This document shows positions 1 to 8,645 of a stretch of 64,000 nt of DNA, piece after piece. Both the position numbers and the translations under genes were made by a program. How positions within the stretch are numbered: position 1 is the first letter of the stretch; each line of letters begins with the position of its first letter. The notes under the pieces are model-generated. The model had not been told where the DNA came from, did not search any database, and worked only from the letters and a program-made list of their open reading frames with translations. The DNA is from an uncultured Alphaproteobacteria bacterium (GTDB taxonomy: Bacteria > Pseudomonadota > Alphaproteobacteria > Rhodobacterales > Rhodobacteraceae), in the NCBI GenBank assembly GCA_902524845.1, contig CABZEW010000003.1:20514-84513 (forward strand), written 5' to 3'.

Positions 1-12
1 TCTGAAAAGGTT

Positions 13-1296
13 ATGAACATTGCTAAAGAATTAATCGTAGATGTTTCAGGAGCTATTTTAGCAGGCTCTAATACAAATTCTATTCGCTCAATTTTTGAAG
101 TCGCATCAGAAATTTACCCATCAGGAAAATGCAATGTAATTGGTCGAACAAAGTCTTTAAATCCTTCAGGCGCCGCTTTTGTTAATGGGGCATCTGCTCA
201 CTCCCTTGAGTTTGATGATAATTGTTATGCAGGTATCGTGCATGGTTCAGCTGTTGTGTTCCCTGCCGTTTTAGCATTTGCTCAATTTAGAGCTTTGTCT
301 GGTCTAGATTTATTAAGAAGCTTCATTATAGGTTTAGAGGTAGAATTTGCTGTGGCGAAAGCTTTTTCAAATAGCATCTATGATACGGGCTGGTGGACGA
401 CTTCAGTTCTTGGCTCAATTGGAAGTGCGGCAGGGGTTGCTTCTTTAGCTACTACAAACATCAGAGAAATTGAAAATGCACTTTCATTGGCAATTGCCGG
501 TGTAGGTGCAACTCGAGCAGTTCGTGGAACAAGTGCAAAGCATTATTATTGTGGGCGGGCAGCAGAGAGTGGAGTAACCGCAAATTTATTGGCAATGAAA
601 GGGCTAACAGGACCCTTAGATGTCTTTGAAGATAAGCAGGGAATAATTTCCATCCTTAATGATAATGCGTTCGAACATTCTTACATAAGTGATATTGGAA
701 AAGAATTCAGCTTATTAAACCCTGGAGTGGATATAAAAAAATATCCTGTTTGCTATGCAAGCCATGCAGCAGCGGACGCAGTAAAATCGATTATAGAGTC
801 GAAAAATATCACCATTGAGAATGTAGATAAAATTATTTGCACAGTGCCTCCGATCATAGCTTCAAATCTTACCTTTAATAAACCAAAATCAGTGAAAGAG
901 GCACAATTTAGTTTAGAATTTCCGATTGCCTTGATGATTAAATATGGAGATATAGAATTAAAACATTTAAGTTCTGATTACATTTTGGATCCAGGTATTA
1001 AAAATTTAATGAACAAAGTAACAATGAACGTGGCTAAGCTTCCAAAACGTTTCAACCCATCTAGGAAAATTTGCCCAGAATGGTCAATAGTAGAACTTCA
1101 TACAAAAAATGGTGGGAACCATGAAAAATTTATAGGAGCTCCCTTGGGGTCATCTTTAGATCCACTACCTAGAGATAAGCTTTACAAAAAGTTCATCTCT
1201 TGTGTAAAATTTTCTAATAAAAATTATGAACCCAAATTAATATATGAAAAACTGATTAATATCGAAAAAATAAAGAGTTGCCGAGAATTACTTTAA
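13..1296 (+). CDS. MmgE/PrpD family protein (2-methylcitrate dehydratase-like)
   Basis: 427 aa ORF; N-terminal 'GAAFVNGASAHSLEFDDN...HGSAVVFPAVLA' is typical of MmgE/PrpD. Confidence 0.88.
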   Translation: MNIAKELIVDVSGAILAGSNTNSIRSIFEVASEIYPSGKCNVIGRTKSLNPSGAAFVNGASAHSLEFDDNCYAGIVHGSAVVFPAVLAFAQFRALSGLDLLRSFIIGLEVEFAVAKAFSNSIYDTGWWTTSVLGSIGSAAGVASLATTNIREIENALSLAIAGVGATRAVRGTSAKHYYCGRAAESGVTANLLAMKGLTGPLDVFEDKQGIISILNDNAFEHSYISDIGKEFSLLNPGVDIKKYPVCYASHAAADAVKSIIESKNITIENVDKIICTVPPIIASNLTFNKPKSVKEAQFSLEFPIALMIKYGDIELKHLSSDYILDPGIKNLMNKVTMNVAKLPKRFNPSRKICPEWSIVELHTKNGGNHEKFIGAPLGSSLDPLPRDKLYKKFISCVKFSNKNYEPKLIYEKLINIEKIKSCRELL

Positions 1297-1355
1297 GAAC
1301 AAATTTCAACTATAATAAAGCTTATCACCCCGTCCATTTAAAAGTATCAATATAA

Positions 1356-2252
1356 TTATTTCTTGCCTTGCATCTCAGACCAAACATAAATAAGAACAGC
1401 CATAATCACAGAAGAACCACCTATAAGTGTCCAGAGGGTTGGCACTTCATTTATGAAAAGCCAAACCCAAAAGGGACCCAAGGCAAATTCCAAAAGCATA
1501 AACAGAGTTAACTCAGCCGCTATTAAATATTTAGAGGCATAGATAAAAAGTGAGTTAGGTATAAATGAAATAATACTTCCCAGAAGTATACACTTTAATA
1601 AATCAAGCAAGGATATGGCTATATCTTGGCCTAAAAGAGATAAGCAAACTAAGCATATAACCAATCCTGAGATGAAAACACTTGGAAGCATTTCTACATC
1701 TTTATTTTTTCGAAGCAGTATAGCATAGCCAGAAAAACAAAATGCAGTGGTTAGTGCCATTAAGGTGCCATAAAAGGAATTTGAACTAAGGCCAGACACC
1801 ATCATCACACTTACGCCAAACCCTGCAATAATCATCGTAACCAAGGTTTGCTTCGAGACCCTTTCATTTAATAAAATTTTAGCTAAAAAAGCGCTTATAA
1901 ATGGTATTGAGGCGAGAATGAAAAGTGTGGCAGCAACGGTAGTGCTTGTAATTGCTTGCATAAAACATATTCCAGCTGAAGCTAGAAGGATTCCAGCTAG
2001 AGTTCCTGACCAACCAACTCTCGTTATTTTTCTTAAAGTATTCCTATGGTATCTTAAAAGAAGGATTAATAGGATTGTAAGCGAGAGTGCAAGTCCTCTG
2101 TATAGGGTAATTTGGAGCGGCGCAGCAGTGTCCATCCCTCTGATTATTAAACCCGCAAAGCTTATTATAATAGACCCGAGAACCATAAGAAGCATGGCAT
2201 TTATTCGACTACTCATGAAGAGTTTATATTTATTTAAATTGTTATTTGCCAA
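1356..2252 (-). CDS. EamA/DMT family transporter
   Basis: 298 aa, about 10 hydrophobic segments, duplicated EamA-like pattern. Confidence 0.85.
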   Translation of the reverse strand: MANNNLNKYKLFMSSRINAMLLMVLGSIIISFAGLIIRGMDTAAPLQITLYRGLALSLTILLILLLRYHRNTLRKITRVGWSGTLAGILLASAGICFMQAITSTTVAATLFILASIPFISAFLAKILLNERVSKQTLVTMIIAGFGVSVMMVSGLSSNSFYGTLMALTTAFCFSGYAILLRKNKDVEMLPSVFISGLVICLVCLSLLGQDIAISLLDLLKCILLGSIISFIPNSLFIYASKYLIAAELTLFMLLEFALGPFWVWLFINEVPTLWTLIGGSSVIMAVLIYVWSEMQGKK

Positions 2253-2383
2253 TCTTACAGGGTCTTTCCCATGTAAATCTAACCAATGATTTTTTACCCA
2301 TTATGAGATGTAAAACTGATTTTTTACATAGACGCATATACTATGATGAACATATAAAAAATACTCTAAATATTTGACTCAAT

Positions 2384-2680
2384 CTACCATTGTTTTTCTG
2401 CAGCAACAATCTGCGGTCTTATACTTTCCCGTACAAAAATATATGTTCCGCTAAACGATATCGAAACCATTCCTAGAAACCATAGAAGATCAGGAACTTC
2501 CCCAAAAATGAAATACCCTGCTAACAACGCATATACTAGAAGTACATTCTCTGTTGGGGCATTCGACTGAGGTGATCCAATATTATAGGCATATACAAGA
2601 GAGAAAATGCCAATTGTGCCCGTAAACGCAATAATCAAAAGAGCCAATAAGGCGTTGAAATCTTCAAATTTTTTCTACTG
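2384..2680 (-). pseudogene. Truncated EamA/DMT transporter (C-terminal part of second EamA domain only)
   Basis: 87 aa ORF with TTG start; homologous-looking frame extends a few codons upstream to an in-frame TAG near 2680; N-terminal ~200 aa absent; lies ~70 bp from repeat copy 1. Confidence 0.7.
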
Positions 2681-2750
2681 CTGTTTTAACTACATTTTAG
2701 GTGCAAAATGTCTGCTCAAAGGTGCTCAAGCTGTTTCATTAAGCCTGGTT

Positions 2751-2921
2751 TTTTGACAACAGTTTTGACAACAGTTTTGTGATTTTCCTGATAACTCATA
2801 AGAAGCATTAGAACGATAAGAACTATTTTAAAGGGTTATGAGAAAACTGATAACTCCTGATAACAATATCCACGGGTTTTGATCCCGTGTACCCTAGGTT
2901 CGAATCCTACCACCCCAGCCA
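2751..2921 (+). repeat. tRNA-Gln-derived repeat, copy 1 (conserved arm plus tRNA-Gln 3' half)
   Basis: ttttgacaacagttttgacaacagttttgtgattttcctgataactcataagaag...ttatgagaaaactgataactcctgataac followed by cacgggTTTTGATcccgtgtaccctaggttcgaatcctaccaccccagcca; anticodon TTG, CCA end. Confidence 0.93.
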
Positions 2922-3189
2922 AAGACCCACAAGTTTATCGACTATTATGATCGTCGGTATTGAACCAGGTAGATGCTTGAATATGGATGTTTTGGGCTTA
3001 TAAATAATTCATTAATGCTTTCCATCTCAAAACTCTTCCTATTGTGCATAAAAGTAACCCTACTATAACATTTCCCAAATAGCCAAAAGGTCGTTAAATA
3101 TAAAGTTAATGTCAAATGTATTTTATTACCCGTTAAGTGGTCTATGTCTTGTCTAACAAATATTATTTTATCCTAGGTAATAAGTTTTA

Positions 3190-3340
3190 GTTGCTCCAGT
3201 AAATTTGTGACCGATTTCCAACTATAGACTTTCCTGTGCCACTTTCTCCAACCATTCCTAGTATTACTCTTCTTTTTATTCTTCTGTCCACATCCTGCAA
3301 TACATAATTTTTTCCAATTTTAGGAAGAAAAAATGCGTTG
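3190..3340 (-). pseudogene. Relic of an OppD/OppF-type ABC ATPase (Walker A region)
   Basis: Minus-strand translation 'PKIGKNYVLQDVDRRIKRRVILGMVGESGTGKSIVGNRSQIYWSN*' contains the P-loop VGESGTGKS and then stops. Confidence 0.75.
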
Positions 3341-3365
3341 AGGTTTTATATTCCCTAGGTACGAT

Positions 3366-4265
3366 TCATTCTTTGTATCTTGGGTTAAATATAGCTCTTA
3401 ATTGATCTCCCAAGAGGTTGATTGAAGCAACTGTTCCTAAAAGCATAATTCCTGGGAAAAATGTTATCCAGTATGCTCCTGAAAGAATGAAATCGAAACC
3501 ATTGGCGATTAACGATCCGAGAGATGGTTGCGTAATTGGAACACCTACTCCCAGGAAACTTAGAGTAGCCTCAATAGTGATTGAATGAGCCGTTTGCAAA
3601 GTGGCTAGGACTATAAGTGGAGCTATGCTATTAGGTAAAAGATGCCTCGAGATAATACGAATGTTGCTTAGTCCTAAGCTGATTGCGGCTTCTATATATT
3701 CCTTTTTCATTTCAATCATTGCAGAGGCGCGAACAGTTCTGGCGTAGATTGCCCACTGTATGAAGGTCAGCGCTATTATCACCTTATCTACGCCCTTCCC
3801 TAACAAAGCTAACAAAACGAGTGCAACAAGTATTGCAGGAAATGATAATTGGATATCGACTATTCGCATAAAAAATGAATCTATAGGGCCTCCAAAATAT
3901 GCCGAGATCAGTCCTACAAAAAGGCCAATAACTAATGCTATACACGCGCTTGTAATCGCAACAACCAAACTAGTCCGAAGACCAAAAATTATTGCACTTA
4001 AAACATCTCTTCCAGCACCATCAGTCCCTAGCAGCGCTACGTTACCGCTTAACATTTTTTCTCCAGGAGAAAGTCTAGAATCGAGGATGCTAACGCTAGA
4101 AAGGTCGTAGGGGTTAGTGGGTGCAATTAATGGAGCAAAAATTGCGCATAGCGCAATAGAAAAAAGAAGGGAAATAGATAATAGAGATACCCAGTTTATG
4201 TAGCTTGTGAGCTTTAGGTCTGAACCCACCTTTTCAGATAAGAATATCTTAGAAAAATTTATCAC
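3366..4265 (-). CDS. Peptide/dipeptide ABC transporter permease (OppC/DppC-like)
   Basis: 299 aa; 'GTDGAGRDVLSAIIFGLRTSLVVA' and 'EAAISLGLSNIRIISRHLLPNSIAPLIV' (EAA loop). Confidence 0.93.
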   Translation of the reverse strand: MINFSKIFLSEKVGSDLKLTSYINWVSLLSISLLFSIALCAIFAPLIAPTNPYDLSSVSILDSRLSPGEKMLSGNVALLGTDGAGRDVLSAIIFGLRTSLVVAITSACIALVIGLFVGLISAYFGGPIDSFFMRIVDIQLSFPAILVALVLLALLGKGVDKVIIALTFIQWAIYARTVRASAMIEMKKEYIEAAISLGLSNIRIISRHLLPNSIAPLIVLATLQTAHSITIEATLSFLGVGVPITQPSLGSLIANGFDFILSGAYWITFFPGIMLLGTVASINLLGDQLRAIFNPRYKE

Positions 4266-5182
4266 TTTTCTCCGTCCAGACGCACTCGTGGATCTAGCAC
4301 AGCGTATAATATATCAACCACTAAATTTAAAATGAGAAAAAGTGTGACTACAAACAAAAGATAGGCAACGACGACTGGGCGATCGAGATTTACAATGGAG
4401 TCAATTATTAATTTTCCTAGCCCCGGCCATGCAAAAATTGACTCAGTTACAGTTGCAAAAGCTATAAGTGTACCAAACTCTATTGCTATTACTGTTATTA
4501 TCGGTATGAGAATGTTAGGTAGAAGATGTACCCAAACTATTTTTTTAGAAGGTAATCCTCTGGCTTGACAAAATTTAATGAAATCCAGCCTCATCACTTC
4601 TTCAGTTCCAGCTCTCGTCAAACGAATAACTAATGCTATCTTAAAGAGCGCCAGGTTAGTTGCTGGCATAACAATATGCTTTAGACCATCTGTAGTGAAC
4701 ATACTGCTCTCAATACCCAAAACATATGTAGTTTCGCCCCGGCCAGATACTGGAAGCCATCCAAGAGATACAGAAAAAACAATGATCATCATTAGACCCA
4801 ACCAAAAGGTCGGAATGGATATGCCGAGAACTGAACTACTCATTATTAATCGCGTAATCCATTTATTTGGGTGGAGTCCAGCATAAATCCCCAAAGGCAA
4901 CCCTATGGCAGTCGCAATGAAAAGTGCTGCTAATGCAAGTTCCAAAGTTGCTGGAAATCGTTCAGCTATAAGAGCCAATGCTGGTCTTCCAAATATATAA
5001 GAATTTCCTAAATCTCCTGATAAGGCTCCCATTAGAAACTTCCAGTACTGAATATGCACAGGTTTATCGAGACCAAAGTCACGCCGTACCCTTTCAATCT
5101 CATCAGGTAGGCTTTCGGGGTTAACGAGCATATCCACTGGGTCGCCTACAATATGGATCATAAAGAAAACGAGTAGTGACAT
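4262..5182 (-). CDS. Peptide/dipeptide ABC transporter permease (OppB/DppB-like)
   Basis: 306 aa; 'FCQARGLPSKKIVWVHLLPNILIPIITVI', 'DPRVRL' C-terminus; homologous frame continues upstream of the annotated ATG. Confidence 0.92.
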   Translation of the reverse strand: MSLLVFFMIHIVGDPVDMLVNPESLPDEIERVRRDFGLDKPVHIQYWKFLMGALSGDLGNSYIFGRPALALIAERFPATLELALAALFIATAIGLPLGIYAGLHPNKWITRLIMSSSVLGISIPTFWLGLMMIIVFSVSLGWLPVSGRGETTYVLGIESSMFTTDGLKHIVMPATNLALFKIALVIRLTRAGTEEVMRLDFIKFCQARGLPSKKIVWVHLLPNILIPIITVIAIEFGTLIAFATVTESIFAWPGLGKLIIDSIVNLDRPVVVAYLLFVVTLFLILNLVVDILYAVLDPRVRLDGEK

Positions 5183-5252
5183 TACAAAGAGAACAACAAC
5201 GCTTTGGAGAATGCGTTTTAAAACAAAGATAAAGATAATTATTCCCCTCTAA

Positions 5253-5289
5253 AAATTGGGCTCACAGTAGTTTATTGTGAGCCCAATTT
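5253..5289 (-). terminator. Strong stem-loop between SBP gene and permease genes (terminator/attenuator)
   Basis: Perfect 14-bp inverted repeat AAATTGGGCTCACA / TGTGAGCCCAATTT with 9-nt loop; minus-strand stem followed by a U run. Confidence 0.8.
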
Positions 5290-5298
5290 CAATTTATT

Positions 5299-6891
5299 TT
5301 ACTTACGAATATTATGTAGAAAAGTACTGTCCAACGCCCCATTTTCATAGGATATTCCCTCCCTGGCAGCCCAGGTTGCAACCTCATGATGAATTGGTAT
5401 CAAAGCATACTCATTCATCGCAATTTCTGTTGCTTTAATGAAAGCCTTCTCGCCCTCCTCAACATCCATAGATGCTCGGCCGTCTTCGATCATCTTATCG
5501 ACATCTGCATTGCTATAGCCATTTCTGTTACCTGGGCCATACCCTCTCTCTTTTTGCTTGGTGTGAATGAATATTCTAAGAGGATGTGAAGGTTCACCTG
5601 ACCCGTTTGCATAACCTGACATAGCAGCTGTGAATTCTGGTTTCTTATCAGGTCCTCCTCTCGCAAAGCGCTTAAAAAAAACTGATGCTGGCATTGTTTC
5701 AACACTAGTTTCTATACCAACACTCGACAACATCTGCGCTATAGCCTCTAATATGCGGGTATCGTTCGAGTATCGACCTGCAGGTCCATGTACTGTTAAT
5801 TTAAAACCATCACTATATCCTGCTTCAGCTATCAACTTTTTTGCTAAAGCCATATCGTAGGGATCGGCCGTTAGTTTGGATGAATAACCAATATAACCCT
5901 TGGGAGAAAACTGACCAGCCGGCGATGATAATCCATCCATAACCCGATCAGAAATCGCCTGTCTATTAATAGCGTGTGAGACGGCTTTTCGCATTCTAAT
6001 ATCTTTAAATGGAGATTTTATAGGAGTTCCATTTTTATCTGTTACAAAAGGTTTGATTGGATTGTCAGTCATATGAAGTGTCAAATATAAGAGGCGATTG
6101 GACACTGATTTGAAGACCTCTATGTTTTCTCTCTTTTCAAGAGTTGGAAGATCAGAAGGTGCTACCCTCTCGATAAAATCAACATCACCTGATATCAAAG
6201 CTGCAGTTCTTGTGGTTCCGTCTTTAATAGGCTTTACAATAATTCGATCCCACTCCATTGGATTTCCCCAATAATTCTCATTACGAGCGATTTCAATTAC
6301 GTCTCCAGGCAGCCATTTCGAAAGAGTGAAGGGACCAGTGCCATGTGATGCAACACCTGTGTTAAAGTCCTCAGTAGTGGCTTTTAGGAATGCCGAGTCA
6401 ATTATGGAAATTCGTGACATATCATTGGGTGTAAATGGATAAGGTTTCTCAGTTGACACACGAATAGTAAAGTCGTCTACCATTTCAAACTGTTTACCTT
6501 TGGTAAAAGTAGCAAAGCTGGACGGGCTATTGGGTACATTGGCAGCACGTTCCATAGACGCAATTACATCTCCTGCAGTAAACGCTGCTCCATTATGGAA
6601 TTTAACATTTTTTCTAAGAGCAAATTCCCAAGTACGATCATCTACTGGTTTCCAGGAAGTAGCGAGGCCTGGGATTAGATTTTGATTTACGTCTTGCAAA
6701 ACAAGAGCATTATAAATTTGCGTTGCAAACGAATTATTGATTGTTAAGTTTTGATAATGAGGATCCATAGAAGTCGGTTCTGCCGCGAGAGCCACCTTTA
6801 GGTCATCAGCAACAAGATAGGACGTAGAGCTTACAAGCCATATTAGCACCGCTGTAACGCGTCCCATTGGTTTTAATAATTTTTGTTTCAT
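5299..6891 (-). CDS. ABC transporter substrate-binding protein, family 5 (peptide/oligopeptide)
   Basis: 530 aa with signal peptide; 'AEPTSMDPHYQNLTINNSFATQIYNALV...TWKPVDDRTWEFALRKNVKFHNG'. Confidence 0.94.
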   Translation of the reverse strand: MKQKLLKPMGRVTAVLIWLVSSTSYLVADDLKVALAAEPTSMDPHYQNLTINNSFATQIYNALVLQDVNQNLIPGLATSWKPVDDRTWEFALRKNVKFHNGAAFTAGDVIASMERAANVPNSPSSFATFTKGKQFEMVDDFTIRVSTEKPYPFTPNDMSRISIIDSAFLKATTEDFNTGVASHGTGPFTLSKWLPGDVIEIARNENYWGNPMEWDRIIVKPIKDGTTRTAALISGDVDFIERVAPSDLPTLEKRENIEVFKSVSNRLLYLTLHMTDNPIKPFVTDKNGTPIKSPFKDIRMRKAVSHAINRQAISDRVMDGLSSPAGQFSPKGYIGYSSKLTADPYDMALAKKLIAEAGYSDGFKLTVHGPAGRYSNDTRILEAIAQMLSSVGIETSVETMPASVFFKRFARGGPDKKPEFTAAMSGYANGSGEPSHPLRIFIHTKQKERGYGPGNRNGYSNADVDKMIEDGRASMDVEEGEKAFIKATEIAMNEYALIPIHHEVATWAAREGISYENGALDSTFLHNIRK

Positions 6892-6931
6892 TTTATTCCT
6901 CCCTGAAAATATTTAAATTGTTATTAAGATT

Positions 6932-7762
6932 TCAATTCGAATGTTTGGGTTTCCAAACTTTCTTAGCCAGCCCCACAACCTGTTTTTGAAAAAGTTCTGG
7001 GTACTCGACATAAGATGCGTGACCTGCTTTTGGAAATACAACTTGTTTAGCCTCAGGTAGCGCAGAGACCAACGCTTCGTGCATCTCCACTGAAATAATT
7101 TTATCCTTTCCGCCCGATAAAATAATCACAGGTACTTTAATATTTTTACAAATGTAAGAATTATCAGTTTCCTGACTCATTCTGCCGCCATCACGAATAC
7201 CTTCAATTCGTGCACCCTTGGCAACCTCAACCAAATACTCCCTAACATGCTTTGGAGTACCCTCAGGTGTACTTCGCTGAGCTCTTTCAAGAGCATAAGA
7301 CATATCAACTTCTCTTCCGGTAAGAGCATCGATTCTGTCGGCATAACGAGACATTAAAGCTCCCCCTTTTGGCCGTCCAAATCCTAAGTGACAAGAAGAT
7401 AAAACTAGACCTGCCAGCGAAACATCTTTATCACTAGCTAGGCGCGTTGCAATCAATCCTCCCATTGAATGTCCAATAATAATGATATCTTCAACTTCTA
7501 GTGAGCTGATAAGAGCCTTTGCTGCATTTGTGTAATCTTCTATGGAGTCTCCAAAAACATCAGATTCGCCAAAGCTAGGCGCATCCCAAGCTATCAATCG
7601 AAATTTTTCCCCTAGAGAATTGAATAATGTAGCCCAACTTTTACTACTTCCATTCATTCCGTGAAAAAGAAGAATAGTTGGACCATCACCGGTCTCACGG
7701 TAAGCAATTTGCCCTCCATTGTACTCGATGAAATTTAAACGTGGAATAATTGAGTTTAACAT
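6932..7762 (-). CDS. Alpha/beta hydrolase
   Basis: 276 aa; HGMNGSSKSW oxyanion region, GHSMGG nucleophile elbow, GHASYVEYPE C-terminal His. Confidence 0.92.
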   Translation of the reverse strand: MLNSIIPRLNFIEYNGGQIAYRETGDGPTILLFHGMNGSSKSWATLFNSLGEKFRLIAWDAPSFGESDVFGDSIEDYTNAAKALISSLEVEDIIIIGHSMGGLIATRLASDKDVSLAGLVLSSCHLGFGRPKGGALMSRYADRIDALTGREVDMSYALERAQRSTPEGTPKHVREYLVEVAKGARIEGIRDGGRMSQETDNSYICKNIKVPVIILSGGKDKIISVEMHEALVSALPEAKQVVFPKAGHASYVEYPELFQKQVVGLAKKVWKPKHSN

Positions 7763-7872
7763 TTTAATCCCAACTCGAGTTGGTATCTATTATCGATTGT
7801 GTTGTTGTAATAAATGAACCCCATCATGTGAGGATAGCACGACTAATTTTCTCAAAAAAAGTGTAAACCTTT

Positions 7873-8364
7873 TTACATATTATTAGGTTGTTTGATCTCA
7901 GTTTCTCTCATGAGCATAATTGTCTGAGCTAATCGTAATGAATGAGAGAACTTTGGGTTTTCAATGAGTGCATTACAATAGTTTCTCCAAGCATCAAGCA
8001 TAGGTTTAGTAGGTCGATAGTTATTTCGCCGTTTATCAGGTTTACCCTTTACTTCCTCTATATATCGTAGTTCTAGGGCGTCATGAATCGTTGAATTTAC
8101 GGTAGGACGACTAAAGTCTGATACTTTAACTAATTCTGAAATCGTAAAACTGCCATTTGAAAAATATAAGTGCATCATATATCGTCGTAACTCAAAAGAC
8201 GTGAATCTTGTGTTGAAGAAACGCCTCACTTGTCCAGGTGCATGTTCACGTCGATAAATATGTCGTGAACTCTCAAAAGATGCTTGAATTGAACAGAATT
8301 GATCAAATAATAATTCGTGAGTAGACATTTCCTTCTCCAATATATGTAATAAATTTTTATACAT
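7873..8364 (-). CDS. Winged-helix transcriptional regulator (MarR-like)
   Basis: 163 aa; 'FTISELVKVSDFSRPTVNSTIHDALELRYIEEVKGKPDKRRNNYRPT' wHTH and wing pattern. Confidence 0.65.
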   Translation of the reverse strand: MYKNLLHILEKEMSTHELLFDQFCSIQASFESSRHIYRREHAPGQVRRFFNTRFTSFELRRYMMHLYFSNGSFTISELVKVSDFSRPTVNSTIHDALELRYIEEVKGKPDKRRNNYRPTKPMLDAWRNYCNALIENPKFSHSLRLAQTIMLMRETEIKQPNNM

Positions 8365-8470
8365 ATTCTATCTTATTTGTTTTTTTTGATCAAGATCTAG
8401 GAAGGCGTCACAACAAATGAGCCAATTAAAAGGTGAGGCTAAAAAATTCTTGCAGATTGATATTTTAGAG

Positions 8471-8632
8471 TTCAGTGATAACAGTTTTTTTGATTTTCCT
8501 GATAACGCATAGGGAGCATGAGAAGGATAAGAACTATTTTAAAGGCTTATGAGAAAACTGTTAACTCCTGATAACGATATCCATGGGTTTTGATCCCGTG
8601 TACCGTAGGTTCGAATCCTACCACCCCAGCCA
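8471..8632 (+). repeat. tRNA-Gln-derived repeat, copy 2 (best conserved tRNA half)
   Basis: Same arm as copy 1; tRNA half catgggTTTTGATcccgtgtaccgtaggttcgaatcctaccaccccagcca with fully paired T-stem (GTAGG/CCTAC). Confidence 0.93.
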
Positions 8633-8645
8633 CAAACCGAATGCG

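Noticed and set aside
1918-2289. 123-aa plus-strand ORF
   Set aside because: Antisense to a convincing EamA transporter gene; no recognisable domain.
2870-2921. A complete tRNA gene at the repeat ends
   Set aside because: D-arm and 5' acceptor strand are missing in every copy; only the 3' half from the anticodon stem onward is present.
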